A stretch of 64,000 bases of DNA from Apostichopus japonicus. Its lineage: Eukaryota; Echinodermata; Holothuroidea; Aspidochirotida; Stichopodidae. Each line of letters opens with the position of its first letter. Within the stretch, counting starts at the first letter, position 1. The notes below the pieces were generated by a model. The model was given only the letters and a program-made list of their open reading frames with translations, was not told the origin of the DNA and made no database searches. The DNA is taken from assembly GCF_037975245.1 (NCBI RefSeq), contig NC_092580.1, forward strand, positions 9,399,001 through 9,463,000, given 5' to 3'. This document shows positions 26,848-39,320 of this stretch, one piece after another. A program made the position numbers and the translations under genes.

Positions 26848-27313
26848 TCAATCGATTGTGCGGTACCGATAAATCGATTGCTCGGTACCGATCAATCGAA
26901 TGCGCGGTACCGATAAATCGAATGTGCGATAACAATAAATGGAATGTGCGATACCGATAAATGGAATGAGCGATACCGATAAATCGAATGTGCGGTATTG
27001 ATAAATCGATTGTGCGGTACCGATAAATCGATTGTGCGGTACCGATAAATCGAACGTGACATACCGATAAATCAAATCTGCGGTACCGATTAATCGAACG
27101 TGTGATACCGATTAATCGAACGTGCGGTACCGATAAATCGATTGTGCGATACCGATTGCTCGAATTTACGATACCGATCAATCGAATGTGCGGTACCGAT
27201 AAATCGAAAGTGCGGTACCGATAAATCGAAAGTGCGATACCAATAAATCGAATATGCGATACCGATAAATCGAGTATGCGGTACCGATAAATCGATTGCG
27301 CGGTACCGATCAA
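26848..27313 (+). repeat. Block Y, copy 6
   Basis: 466-bp core, offset 3,232 from copy 5. Confidence 0.9.
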
Positions 27314-27398
27314 TCGAATGTGCGGTACCGATAAATAGAATTTGCGGTATTGATAAATCGATTGTGCGGTACCGATAAATCGATTGCGCGGTACCGAT

Positions 27399-28462
27399 CA
27401 ATCGGATGTGCGGTACCGATAAATCGAATGTGCGGTACCGATAAATCGAACGTGAGATACCGATTAATCGAATGTGCGGTACCGATAAATCGAATGTGCG
27501 GTACCTATAAATCGAATATGCGGTACCGATAAATCGATTGTGCGGTACCGATAAGTCAAATGTGCGAGACCGATTAATCGATGTTGCGGTACCGATAAAT
27601 CGATTGTGCGGTACCGATCAATCAAAAGTGCGGTACCGATAAATCGAACGTGCGATACCGATAAATCGAATGTGCGATAACAATAAATCGAATGTGCGAG
27701 ACCGATTAATCGAATGTGTGGTATTGATAAATCGATTGTGCGGTACCGATAAATCGATTGCGCGGTACCGATCAATCGAATGTGCGCTACCGATAAATCG
27801 ATTGTGCGGTACCGATTAGTCAAATGTGCGAGACCGATTAATCGATGTTGCGGTACCGATAAATCGAATGTGCGGTACCGATCAATCAAAAGTGCGGTAC
27901 CGATAAATCGAACGTGCGATACCGATAAATCGAATGTGCGGTACCGATAAATCGAATGTGCGATACCGATAAATCGAACGTGCGATACCGATAAATCGAT
28001 TGTGCGGTACCGATAAATCGATTGTGCGGTACCGATCAATCGAAAGTGCGGTACCGATATATCGAACGTGCGATAGAGATTTATCGAATCTGCGGTACCG
28101 ATAAATCGAATGTGCGATACCGATAAATCGAATGTGCGATACCGATTGCTCGAAATTACGATACCGATCAATCGAATGTGCGGTACCGATAAATCGAAAG
28201 TGCGGTACCGATAAATCGAAAGTGCGATACCAATAAATCAAATGTGCGGTACCGATAAATCGAATGTGCGGTACCGATAAATGGAATGTGCGATAACAAT
28301 AAATCGAATGTGCGGTACCGATAAATCGATTGTGCGGTACCGATCAATCGATTGTGCGGTACCGATCAATCATATGTGCGGTACCAATATATCGAACGTG
28401 CGATAGAGATTAATCGAATCTGCGGTACCGATAAATCGAATGTGCGATACCGATAAATCAAA
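27399..28462 (+). repeat. Block X, copy 5
   Basis: Offset 3,232 from copy 4, no difference seen. Confidence 0.85.
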
Positions 28463-28683
28463 AGTGCGGTACCGATAAATCGAATGTGCGGTACCGATAA
28501 ATGGAATGTGCGATAACAATAAATCGAATGTGCGGTACCGATAAATCGATTGTGCGGTACCGATCAATCGATTGTGCGGTACCGATCAATCATATGTGCG
28601 GTACCAATATATCGAACGTGCGATAGAGATTAATCGAATCTGCGGTACCGATAAATCGAATGTGCGATACCGATAAATCAAAA
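28244..28683 (+). repeat. 220-bp tandem duplication, second instance
   Basis: Ten-monomer doubling equivalent to 25,012-25,451 in the neighbouring 3,232-bp unit. Confidence 0.9.
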
Positions 28684-29834
28684 GTGCGGTACCGATAAAT
28701 CGAACGTGTGATACCGATTAATCGAATGTGCGGTACCGATAAATCGAATGTGCAGTACCGATAAATCGAATGTGCGGTATTGAAAAATCGATTGTGCGGT
28801 ACCGATAAATCGAAAGTGCGGTACGATAAATCGAACGTGCGGTACCGATAAATCGAACGTGCGGTACCGATAAATCGATTGTGCGGTACCGATAAATCGA
28901 ATGTGCGATAACAATAAATCGAATGTGCGATACCGATAAATCGAATGTGCGGTACCGATAAATCGAATGTGCGATACCGATAAATCGATTGTGCGGTATC
29001 GATCAATCAAAAGTGCGGTAACGATAAATCGAACGTGCGATACCGATAAATTGAATGTGCGATAACATTAAATCGAATGTGCGATACCGATAAATCGAAT
29101 GTGCGGTACCGATAAATCGATTGTGCGATACCGATAAATCGAATGTGCGATAACAATAAATCGAATGTGCGATACCGATAAATCGAATGTGCGGTACCGA
29201 TCAATCCAAAGTGCGATACCGATAAATCGAATGTGCGATAACAATAAATCGAATGTGCGATACCGATAAATCGATTGTGCGGTACCGATCAATCCAAAGT
29301 GCGATACCGATAAATCGAACGTGCGATATCGATAAATTGAATGTGCGATAACGATAAATCGAATGTGCGATACCGATAAATCGAATGTGCGGTACCGATA
29401 AATCGATTGTGCGATACCGATAAATCGAATGTGCGATAACAATAAATCGAATGTGCGATACCGATAAATCGAATGTGCGGTACCGATAAATCGATTGTGC
29501 GATACCGATAAATCGAATAAGCGGTACCGATCAATCGAATGTGCGGTACCGATAAATCGAATGTGCGATACCGATCAATCGATTGCGCGGTACCGATCAA
29601 TCGAATAAGCGGTACCGATCAATCGAATGTGCGATACCGATAAATCGAATGTGCGATAGCGATAAATCGATTGTGCGGTACCGATAAATCGATTATGCGG
29701 TAATGATAAATCGAACGTGAGATACCGATAAATCTAATCTGCGGTACCGATTAATCGAACGTGTGATACCGATTAATCGAATGTGCGGTACCGATAAATC
29801 GAATGTGCGGTACCGATTAATCGAATGTGCGGTA

Positions 29835-30065
29835 CCGATAAATCGAATGTGCGATACCGTGAATCGATTGTGCGGTACCGATAAATCGATTGTGCGGTAC
29901 CGATAAATCGAATGTGCGGTACCTATAAATCAAATGTGCGATACCGATAAATCGCTTGTGCGGTACCGATAAATCGATTGTGCGGTACCGATAAATCGAA
30001 CGTGCGATACCGATTAATCGAATGTGCGGTACCGATAAATAGATTGTGTGGTACCGATGAGTCAA
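29835..30065 (+). repeat. Block R (GATACCGTGAATCG, ATCGCTTGTG)
   Basis: A 21-bp monomer with CCGTGAATCG is followed by TACCTATAAATCAAATG and ATCGCTTGTG. Similar segments start near 9,560, 11,955 and 32,803. Private variant GATAAATAGATTG near 30,037. Confidence 0.75.
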
Positions 30066-30651
30066 ATGTGCGAGACCGATTAATCGATATTGCGGTACCG
30101 ATAAATCGAATGTGCGATACCGATAAATGGAATGTGCGATAGCGATAAATCGATTGTGCGGTACCGATAAATCGATTGTGCGGTACCGATAAATCGAACG
30201 TGAGATACCGATAAATAAAATCTGCGGTACCGATTAATCGAACGTGTGATACCGATTAATCGAATGTGCGGTACCGATAAATCGATTGTGCGGTACCGAT
30301 AAATCGATTGTGCGGTACCGATAAATCGAACGTGTGATACCGATTAATCGAATGTGCGGTACCGATAAATCGATTGTGCGGTACCGATAAATCGATTGTG
30401 CGGTACCGATAAATCGAACGTGTGATACCGATTAATCGATTGTGCGGTACCGATAAATCGATTGTGCGGTACCGATAAATCGAAAGTGCGGTACCGATAA
30501 ATCGAATGTGCGGTACCGATAAATGGAATGTGCGGTACCGATAAATCGAATGTGCGATACCAATAAATGGAATGTGCGATAACGATAAATCGAACGTGCG
30601 GTATTGATAAATCGATATTGTGGTACCGATAAATCGAATATGCGATATTGA

Positions 30652-31117
30652 TCAATCGATTGTGCGGTACCGATAAATCGATTGCTCGGTACCGATCAAT
30701 CGAATGCGCGGTACCGATAAATCGAATGTGCGATAACAATAAATGGAATGTGCGATACCGATAAATGGAATGAGCGATACCGATAAATCGAATGTGCGGT
30801 ATTGATAAATCGATTGTGCGGTACCGATAAATCGATTGTGCGGTACCGATAAATCGAACGTGACATACCGATAAATCAAATCTGCGGTACCGATTAATCG
30901 AACGTGTGATACCGATTAATCGAACGTGCGGTACCGATAAATCGATTGTGCGATACCGATTGCTCGAATTTACGATACCGATCAATCGAATGTGCGGTAC
31001 CGATAAATCGAAAGTGCGGTACCGATAAATCGAAAGTGCGATACCAATAAATCGAATATGCGATACCGATAAATCGAGTATGCGGTACCGATAAATCGAT
31101 TGCGCGGTACCGATCAA
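30652..31117 (+). repeat. Block Y, copy 7
   Basis: 466-bp core, offset 3,804 from copy 6, followed by the same context as copies 2 and 8. Confidence 0.9.
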
Positions 31118-32802
31118 TCGAATGTGCGGTACCGATAAATCGAATGTGCGGTATTGATAAATCGATTGTGCGGTACCGATAAATCGATTGCGCGGTACCG
31201 ATCAATCGAATGTGCGATACCGATTAATCGAATGTGCGGTACCGATAAATCGATTGTGCGATACCGATAAATCGAATGTGCGATAACAATAAATCGAATG
31301 TGCGATACCGATAAATCGATTGTGCGGTACCGATAAATCGATTGTGCGATACCGATAAATTGATTGTGCGGTACCGATCAATCAAAAGTGCGGTACCGAT
31401 AAATCGAACGTGCGATACCGATTAATCGAATGTGCGATAACAATAAATCGAATGTGCGATACCGATAAATCGAATTTGCGGTACCGATTAATCGATTGTG
31501 CGGTACCGATAAATCGAATGTGCGAGACCGATTTATCGAATGTGCGGTATTGATAAATCGATTGTGCGGCACCGATAAATCGATTGCGCGGTACCGATCA
31601 ATCGAATGTGCGGTACCGATAAATCGAATGTGCGGTACCGATAAATCGAACGTGTGATACCGATTAATTGAATGTGCGGTACCGATAAATCGAATGTGCG
31701 GTACCGATAAATCGAATATGCGGTACCGATAAATCAAAAGTGCGGTACCGATCAATCATATGTGCGGTACCGATATATCGAACGTGCGATAGAGATTAAT
31801 CGAATCTGCGGTACCGATAAATCGAATGTGCGATACCGATAAATCAAATGTGCGGTACCGATAAATCGAACGTGCGATACCGATAAATAGAATGTGCGAT
31901 AACAATAAATCGAATGTGCGAGACCGATTAATCGAATGTGCGGTACCGATAAATCGAACGTGTGATACCGATTAATCGAATGTGCGGTACCGATAAATCG
32001 AATGTGCAGTACCGATAAATCGAATGTGCGGTATTGAAAAATCGATTGTGCGGTACCGATAAATCGAAAGTGCGGTACGATAAATCGAACGTGCGGTACC
32101 GATAAATCGAACGTGCGGTACCGATAAATCGATTGTGCGGTACCGATAAATCGAATGTGCGATAACAATAAATCGAATGTGCGATACCGATAAATCGAAT
32201 GTGCGGTACCGATAAATCGAATGTGCGATACCGATAAATCGATTGTGCGGTATCGATCAATCAAAAGTGCGGTAACGATAAATCGAACGTGCGATACCGA
32301 TAAATTGAATGTGCGATAACATTAAATCGAATGTGCGATACCGATAAATCGAATGTGCGGTACCGATAAATCGATTGTGCGATACCGATAAATCGAATGT
32401 GCGATAACAATAAATCGAATGTGCGATACCGATAAATCGAATGTGCGGTACCGATCAATCCAAAGTGTGATACCGATAAATCGAATGTGCGATAACAATA
32501 AATCGAATGTGCGATACCGATAAATCGATTGTGCGGTACCGATCAATCCAAAGTGCGATACCGATAAATCGAATAAGCGGTACCGATCAATCGAATGTGC
32601 GATACCGATCAATCGAATGTGCGATAGCGATAAATCGATTGTGCGGTACCGATAAATCGATTATGCGGTAATGATAAATCGAACGTGAGATACCGATAAA
32701 TCAAATCTGCGGTACCGAGTAATCGAACGTGTGATACCGATTAATCGAATGTGCGGTACCGATAAATCGAATGTGCGGTACCGATTAATCGAATGTGCGG
32801 TA

Positions 32803-33010
32803 CCGATAAATCGAATGTGCGATACCGTGAATCGATTGTGCGGTACCGATAAATCGATTGTGCGGTACCGATAAATCGAATGTGCGGTACCTATAAATCA
32901 AATGTGCGATACCGATAAATCGCTTGTGCGGTACCGATAAATCGATTGTGCGATACCGATTAATCGAATGTGCGGTACCGATAAATCGATTGTGTGGTAC
33001 CGATGAGTCA
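32803..33010 (+). repeat. Block R, further copy
   Basis: Same markers as the 29,835 copy. It is shorter by some monomers after the ATCGCTTGTG monomer. Confidence 0.7.
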
Positions 33011-33200
33011 AATGTGCGAGACCGATTAATCGATATTGCGGTACCGATAAATCGAATGTGCGATACCGATAAATCGAATGTGCGATAGCGATAAATCGAT
33101 TGTGCGGTACCGATCAATCGAATGTGCGATACCGATAAATCGAATGTGCGATACCGATAAATCGATTGTGCGGTACCGATAAATCGATTGTGCGGTACCG

Positions 33201-33640
33201 ATAAATCGAAAGTGCGGTACCTATAAATCGAATGTGCGGTACCGATAAATCGAATGTGCGGTACCGATAAATCGAATGTGCGGTACCGATAAATCGAATG
33301 TGCGATACCAATAAATGGAATGTGCGATAACGATAAATCGAATGTGCGGTATTGATAAATCGATATTGTGGTACCGATAAATCGAATATGCGATATTGAT
33401 CAATCGATTGTGCGGTACCGATAAATCGAAAGTGCGGTACCTATAAATCGAATGTGCGGTACCGATAAATCGAATGTGCGGTACCGATAAATCGAATGTG
33501 CGGTACCGATAAATCGAATGTGCGATACCAATAAATGGAATGTGCGATAACGATAAATCGAATGTGCGGTATTGATAAATCGATATTGTGGTACCGATAA
33601 ATCGAATATGCGATATTGATCAATCGATTGTGCGGTACCG
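33201..33640 (+). repeat. 220-bp exact tandem duplication ending in the Y core
   Basis: Bases 33,201-33,420 repeat as 33,421-33,640 (ten monomers) with no difference seen. Both contain a TACCTATAAA, a GATATTGTGG and a TATTGATCAATCG monomer. The other seven Y copies have only one such lead-in. Confidence 0.92.
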
Positions 33641-34085
33641 ATAAATCGATTGCTCGGTACCAATCAATCGAATGCGCGGTACCGATAAATCGAATGTGCG
33701 ATAACAATAAATGGAATGTGCGATACCGATAAATGGAATGAGCGATACCGATAAATCGAATGTGCGGTATTGATAAATCGATTGTGCGGTACCGATAAAT
33801 CGATTGTGCGGTACCGATAAATCGAACGTGACATACCGATAAATCAAATCTGCGGTACCGATTAATCGAACGTGTGATACCGATTAATCGAACGTGCGGT
33901 ACCGATAAATCGATTGTGCGATACCGATTGCTCGAATTTACGATACCGATCAATCGAATGTGCGGTACCGATAAATCGAAAGTGCGGTACCGATAAATCG
34001 AAAGTGCGATACCAATAAATCGAATATGCGATACCGATAAATCGAGTATGCGGTACCGATAAATCGATTGCGCGGTACCGATCAA
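33620..34085 (+). repeat. Block Y, copy 8
   Basis: 466-bp core, the last Y in the window. Private differences are TACCAATCAATCG near 33,657 and ATCGATTG context changes only. No Y core occurs to the right. Confidence 0.9.
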
Positions 34086-35980
34086 TCGAATGTGCGGTAC
34101 CGATAAATCGAATGTGCGGTATTGATAAATCGATTGTGCGGTACCGATAAATCGATTGCGCGGTACCGATCAATCGAATGTGCGATACCGATTAATCGAA
34201 TGTGCGGTACCGATAAATCGATTGTGCGATACCGATAAATCGAATGTGCGATAACAATAAATCGAATGTGCGATACCGATAAATCGAATGTGCGGTACCG
34301 ATAAATCGATTGTGCGATACCGATAAATTGATTGTGCGGTACCGATCAATCAAAAGTGCGGTACCGATAAATCGAACGTGCGATACCGATAAATCGAATG
34401 TGCGAGACCGATTTATCGAATGTGCGGTATTGATAAATCGAATGTGCGGCACCGATAAATCGATTGCGCGGTACCGATCAATCGAATGTGCGAGACCGAT
34501 TTATCGAATGTGCGGTATTGATAAATCGATTGTGCGGCACCGATAAATCGATTGCGCGGTACCGATCAATCGAATGTGCGGTACCGATAAATCGAATGTG
34601 CGGTACCGATAAATCGAACGTGTGATACCGATTAATTGAATGTGCGGTACCGATAAATCGAATGTGCGGTACCGATAAATCGAATATGCGGTATTGATAA
34701 ATCGATTGTGCGGTACCGATAAGTCAAATGTGCGAGACCGATTAATCGATGTTGCGGTACCGATAAATCGAATGTGCGGTACCGATCAATCAAAAGTGCG
34801 GTACCGATAAATCGAACGTGCGATACCGATAAATCGAATGTGCGGTACCGATAAATCGAATGTGCGATGCCGATAAATCGAACGTGCGATACCGATAAAT
34901 CGATTGTTCGGTACCGATAAATCGATTGTGCGGTACCGATAAATCGAAAGTGCGGTACCGATATATCGAACGTGCGATAGAGATAAATCGAATCTGCGGT
35001 ACCGATAAATCGAATGTGCGATACCGATAAATCGAATGTGCGATACCGATTGCTCGAATTTACGATACCGATCAATCGAATGTGCGGTACCGATAAATCG
35101 AAAGTGCGGTACCGATAAATCGAAAGTGCGATACCAATAAATCGAATGTGCGGTACCGATAAATCGAATGTGCGGTACCCATAAATGGAATGTGCGATCA
35201 CAATAAATCGAATGTGCGGTACCGATAAATCGATTGTGCGGTACCGATCAATCGATTGTGCGGTACCGATCAATCGAACGTGCGATACCGATAAATCGAA
35301 TGTGCGATAACAATAAATCGAATGTGCGAGACCGATTAATCGAATGTGTAATATTGATAAATCGATTGTGCGGTACCGATAAATCGAAAGTGCTGTACGA
35401 TAAATCGAACGTGCGGTACCGATATATCGAACGTGCGGTACCGATATATCGAATGTGCGGTACCGATAAATCGAATGTGCGATACCGATAAATCGATTGT
35501 GCGGTACCGATAAATCAAAAGTGCGGTACCGATAAATCGAAAGTGCGCTACCGATAAATCGAATGTGCGAAAATAATAAATCGAATGTGCGATACCGATA
35601 AATCGAACGTGTGATACCGATTAATCGAATGTGCGGTACCGATAAATCGAATGTGCGGTACCGATAAATCGAATGTGCGGTATTGAAAAATCGATTGTGC
35701 GGTACCGATAAATCGAAAGTGCGGTACGATAAATCGAACGTGCGGTACCGATATATCGAACGTGCGGTACCGATATATCGAATGTGCGGTACCGATAAAT
35801 CGAATGTGCGATACCGATAAATCGATTGTGCGGTACCGATAAATCGAAAGTGCGGTACCGATAAATCGAAAGTGCGCTACCGATAAATCGAATGTGCGAA
35901 AACAATAAATCGAATGTGCGGTACCGATAAATCGAATGTGCGATACCGATAAATCGATTGTGCGGTACCGATCAATCAAA

Positions 35981-36433
35981 AGTGCGGTACCGATAAATCG
36001 AATGTGCGATACCGATAAATTGAATGTGCGATAACAATAAATCGAATGTGCGATACCGATAAATCGAATGTGCGGTACCGACGATAAATCGATTGTGCGA
36101 TACCGATAAATCGAATGTGCGATACCGATTGCTCGAATTTACGATACCGATCAATCGAATGTGCGGTACCGATAAATCGAAAGTGCGGTACCGATAAATC
36201 GAAAGTGCGATACTAATAAATCGAATGTGCGGTACCGATAAATCGAATGTGCGGTACTGATAAATGGAATGTGCGATAACAATAAATCGAATGTGCGGTA
36301 CCGATAAATCGATTGTGCGGTACCGATCAATCGATTGTGCCTTACCGATCAATCGAAAGTGCGGTACCGATATATCGAACGTGCGATAGAGATTAATCGA
36401 ATCTGCGGTACCGATAAATCGAATGTGCGATAC
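35981..36433 (+). repeat. Block L, copy 4
   Basis: Offset 31,553 from copy 3, including the 25-bp monomer at 36,080 and the GTGCCTTACC monomer at about 36,336. Confidence 0.85.
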
Positions 36434-36701
36434 CGATAAATCGAATGTGCGATACCGATTGCTCGAATTTACGATACCGATCAATCGAATGTGCGGTACC
36501 GATAAATCGAAAGTGCGGTACCGATAAATCGAAAGTGCGATACCAATAAATCGAATATGCGATACCGATAAATCGAGTATGCGGTACCGATAAATCGATT
36601 GCGCGGTACCGATCAATCGAATGTGCGGTACCGATAAATCGAATGTGCGGTATTGATAAATCGATTGTGCGGTACCGATAAATCGATTGCGCGGTACCGA
36701 T

Positions 36702-37950
36702 CAATCGGATGTGCGATACCGATAAATCGAATGTGCGGTACCGATAAATCGAACGTGAGATACCGATTAATCGAATGTGCGGTACCGATAAATCGAATGT
36801 GCGGTACCTATAAATCGAATATGCGGTACCGATAAATCGATTGTGCGGTACCGATAAGTCAAATGTGCGAGACCGATTAATCGATGTTGCGGTACCGATA
36901 AATCGATTGTGCGGTACCGATCAATCAAAAGTGCGGTACCGATAAATCGAACGTGCGATACCGATAAATCGAATGTGCGATAACAATAAATCGAATGTGC
37001 GAGACCGATTAATCGAATGTGCGGTATTGATAAATCGATTGTGCGGTACCGATAAATCGATTGCGCGGTACCGATCAATCGAATGTGCGCTACCGATAAA
37101 TCGATTGTGCGGTACCGATAAGTCAAATGTGCGAGACCGATTAATCGATGTTGCGGTACCGATAAATCGAATGTGCGGTACCGATCAATCAAAAGTGCGG
37201 TACCGATAAATCGAACGTGCGATACCGATAAATCGAATGTGCGGTACCGATAAATCGAATGTGCGATACCGATAAATCGAACGTGCGATACCGATAAATC
37301 GATTGTGCGGTACCGATAAATCGATTGTGCGGTACCGATCAATCGAAAGTGCGGTACCGATATATCGAACGTGCGATAGAGATTTATCGAATCTGCGGTA
37401 CCGATAAATCGAATGTGCGATACCGATAAATCGAATGTGCGATACCGATTGCTCGAAATTACGATACCGATCAATCGAATGTGCGGTACCGATAAATCGA
37501 AAGTGCGGTACCGATAAATCGAAAGTGCGATACCAATAAATCAAATGTGCGGTACCGATAAATCGAATGTGCGGTACCGATAAATGGAATGTGCGATAAC
37601 AATAAATCGAATGTGCGGTACCGATAAATCGATTGTGCGGTACCGATCAATCGATTGTGCGGTACCGATCAATCATATGTGCGGTACCAATATATCGAAC
37701 GTGCGATAGAGATTAATCGAATCTGCGGTACCGATAAATCGAATGTGCGATACCGATAAATCAAAAGTGCGGTACCGATAAATCGAACGTGCGATACCGA
37801 TAAATAGAATGTGCGATAACAATAAATCGAATGTGCGAGACCGATTAATCGAATGTGCGGTACCGATAAATCGAACGTGTGATACCGATTAATCGAATGT
37901 GCGGTACCGATAAATCGAATGTGCAGTACCGATAAATCGAATGTGCGGTA
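36702..37950 (+). repeat. Block X, copy 6
   Basis: Matches copy 2 at offset 26,742 and copy 1 at offset 31,509. It is the only X whose first monomer continues ATCGGATGTGCGATACC instead of CGGTACC. Confidence 0.85.
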
Positions 37951-38595
37951 TTGAAAAATCGATTGTGCGGTACCGATAAATCGAAAGTGCGGTACGATAA
38001 ATCGTACGTGCGGTACCGATAAATCGAACGTGCGGTACCGATAAATCGATTGTGCGGTACCGATAAATCGAATGTGCGATAACAATAAATCGGATGTGCG
38101 ATACCGATAAATCGAATGTGCGGTACCGATAAATCGAATGTGCGATACCGATAAATCGATTGTGCGGTATCGATCAATCAAAAGTGCGGTAACGATAAAT
38201 CGAACGTGCGATACCGATAAATTGAATGTGCGATAACATTAAATCGAATGTGCGATACCGATAAATCGAATGTGCGGTACCGATAAATCGATTGTGCGAT
38301 ACCGATAAATCGAATGTGCGATAACAATAAATCGAATGTGCGATACCGATAAATCGATTGTGCGGTACCGATCAATCCAAAGTGCGATACCGATAAATCG
38401 AACGTGCGATATCGATAAATTGAATGTGCGATAACGATAAATCGAATGTGCGATACCGATAAATCGAATGTGCCGTACCGATAAATCGATTGTGCGATAC
38501 CGATAAATCGAATGTGCGATACCGATAAATCGAATGTGCGGTACCGATAAATCGATTGTGCGATACCGATCAATCAAAAGTGCGGTACCGATCAA

Positions 38596-38784
38596 TCAAA
38601 AGTGCGGTACCGATAAATCGAATGTGCGATACCGATAAATCGATTGCGCGGTACCGATAAATCGATTGTGCGGTACCGATAAATCGATTGTGCGGTATCG
38701 ATAAATCGAATGTGCGACAGCGATAAATCGATTGTGCGGTACCGATAAATCGATTGTGCGGTACCGATAAATCGAACGTGACAT
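38596..38784 (+). repeat. Block P, partial copy
   Basis: Only the right half of P, ending at CGTGACATACC. The GATAGCG monomer reads GACAGCG here. Confidence 0.7.
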
Positions 38785-39299
38785 ACCGATAAATCAAATC
38801 TGCGGTACCGATTAATCGAACGTGTGATACCGATTAATCGAACGTGCGGTACCGATAAATCGATTGTGCGGTACCGATAAATCGATTGTGCGGTACCGAT
38901 AAATCGAACGTGCGATACCGATAAATCAAATCTGCGGTACCGATAAATCCAACGTGTGATACCGATTAATCGAATGTGCGGTACCGATAAATCGAATGTG
39001 CGGTACCGATAAATCGAATGTGCGATACCGATAAATCGATTGTGCGGTACCGATAAATCGATTGTGCGGTACCGATAAATCGAATGTGCGGTACCTATAA
39101 ATCGAATGTGCGATACCGATAAATCGATTGTGCGGTACCGATAAATCGATTGTGCGGTACCGATAAATCGAACGTGCGATACCGATTAATCGAATGTGCG
39201 GTACCGATAAATCGATTGTGTGGTACCGATAAGTCAAATGTGCGAGACCGATTAATCGATATTGCGGTACCGATAAATCGAATATGCGATACCGATAAA

Positions 39300-39320
39300 T
39301 CGAGTATGCAATCAAAAGTG
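39300..39320 (+). repeat. 12-bp remnant monomer (10-bp deletion junction)
   Basis: At 39,309/39,310 GTATGC joins directly to AATCAAAAG, skipping the GGTACCGATC expected between them. The identical junction is at 43,633/43,634. Confidence 0.85.

Larger units (their letters stand above)
25648..28879 (+). repeat. 3,232-bp tandem duplication, copy B
   Basis: Second member of the pair, with a partial block P at 25,648-25,875. Homology with copy A extends a few bases further, to about 28,885, where GCGATACC in the copy-B lead becomes GCGGTACC. Confidence 0.95.
28880..34553 (+). repeat. Central domain, right half: two diverged ~3-kb HOR copies
   Basis: About 28,590-31,200 and 31,755-34,190 share monomer order at offsets that drift from 3,166 to 3,254, 3,052 and 2,968 through whole-monomer gains and losses. 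Each copy has an ACATTAAATCG stretch, a GATACCGTGAATCG block and one Y core. With the two 3,232-bp units they form a four-member HOR series whose last two members have diverged. No gene. Confidence 0.8.
34554..38600 (+). repeat. Distant copy of the left domain (~31.5 kb away)
   Basis: The order of L then X then the ACATTAAATCG stretch repeats that of 3,242-7,440. Offsets are 31,312 near the start, 31,553 across block L and 31,509 across block X. The stretch 35,972-36,704 is almost identical to 4,419-5,151. Private differences include ATCGTACGTG near 38,003 and AATAATAAATCG near 35,571. No gene. Confidence 0.85.

Noticed and set aside
22416-28879. Pure assembly artefact as the explanation of repeated units
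   Set aside because: It cannot be excluded for the identical 3,232-bp pair. However, other pairs show private substitutions and indels, so genuine HOR structure exists in the window.
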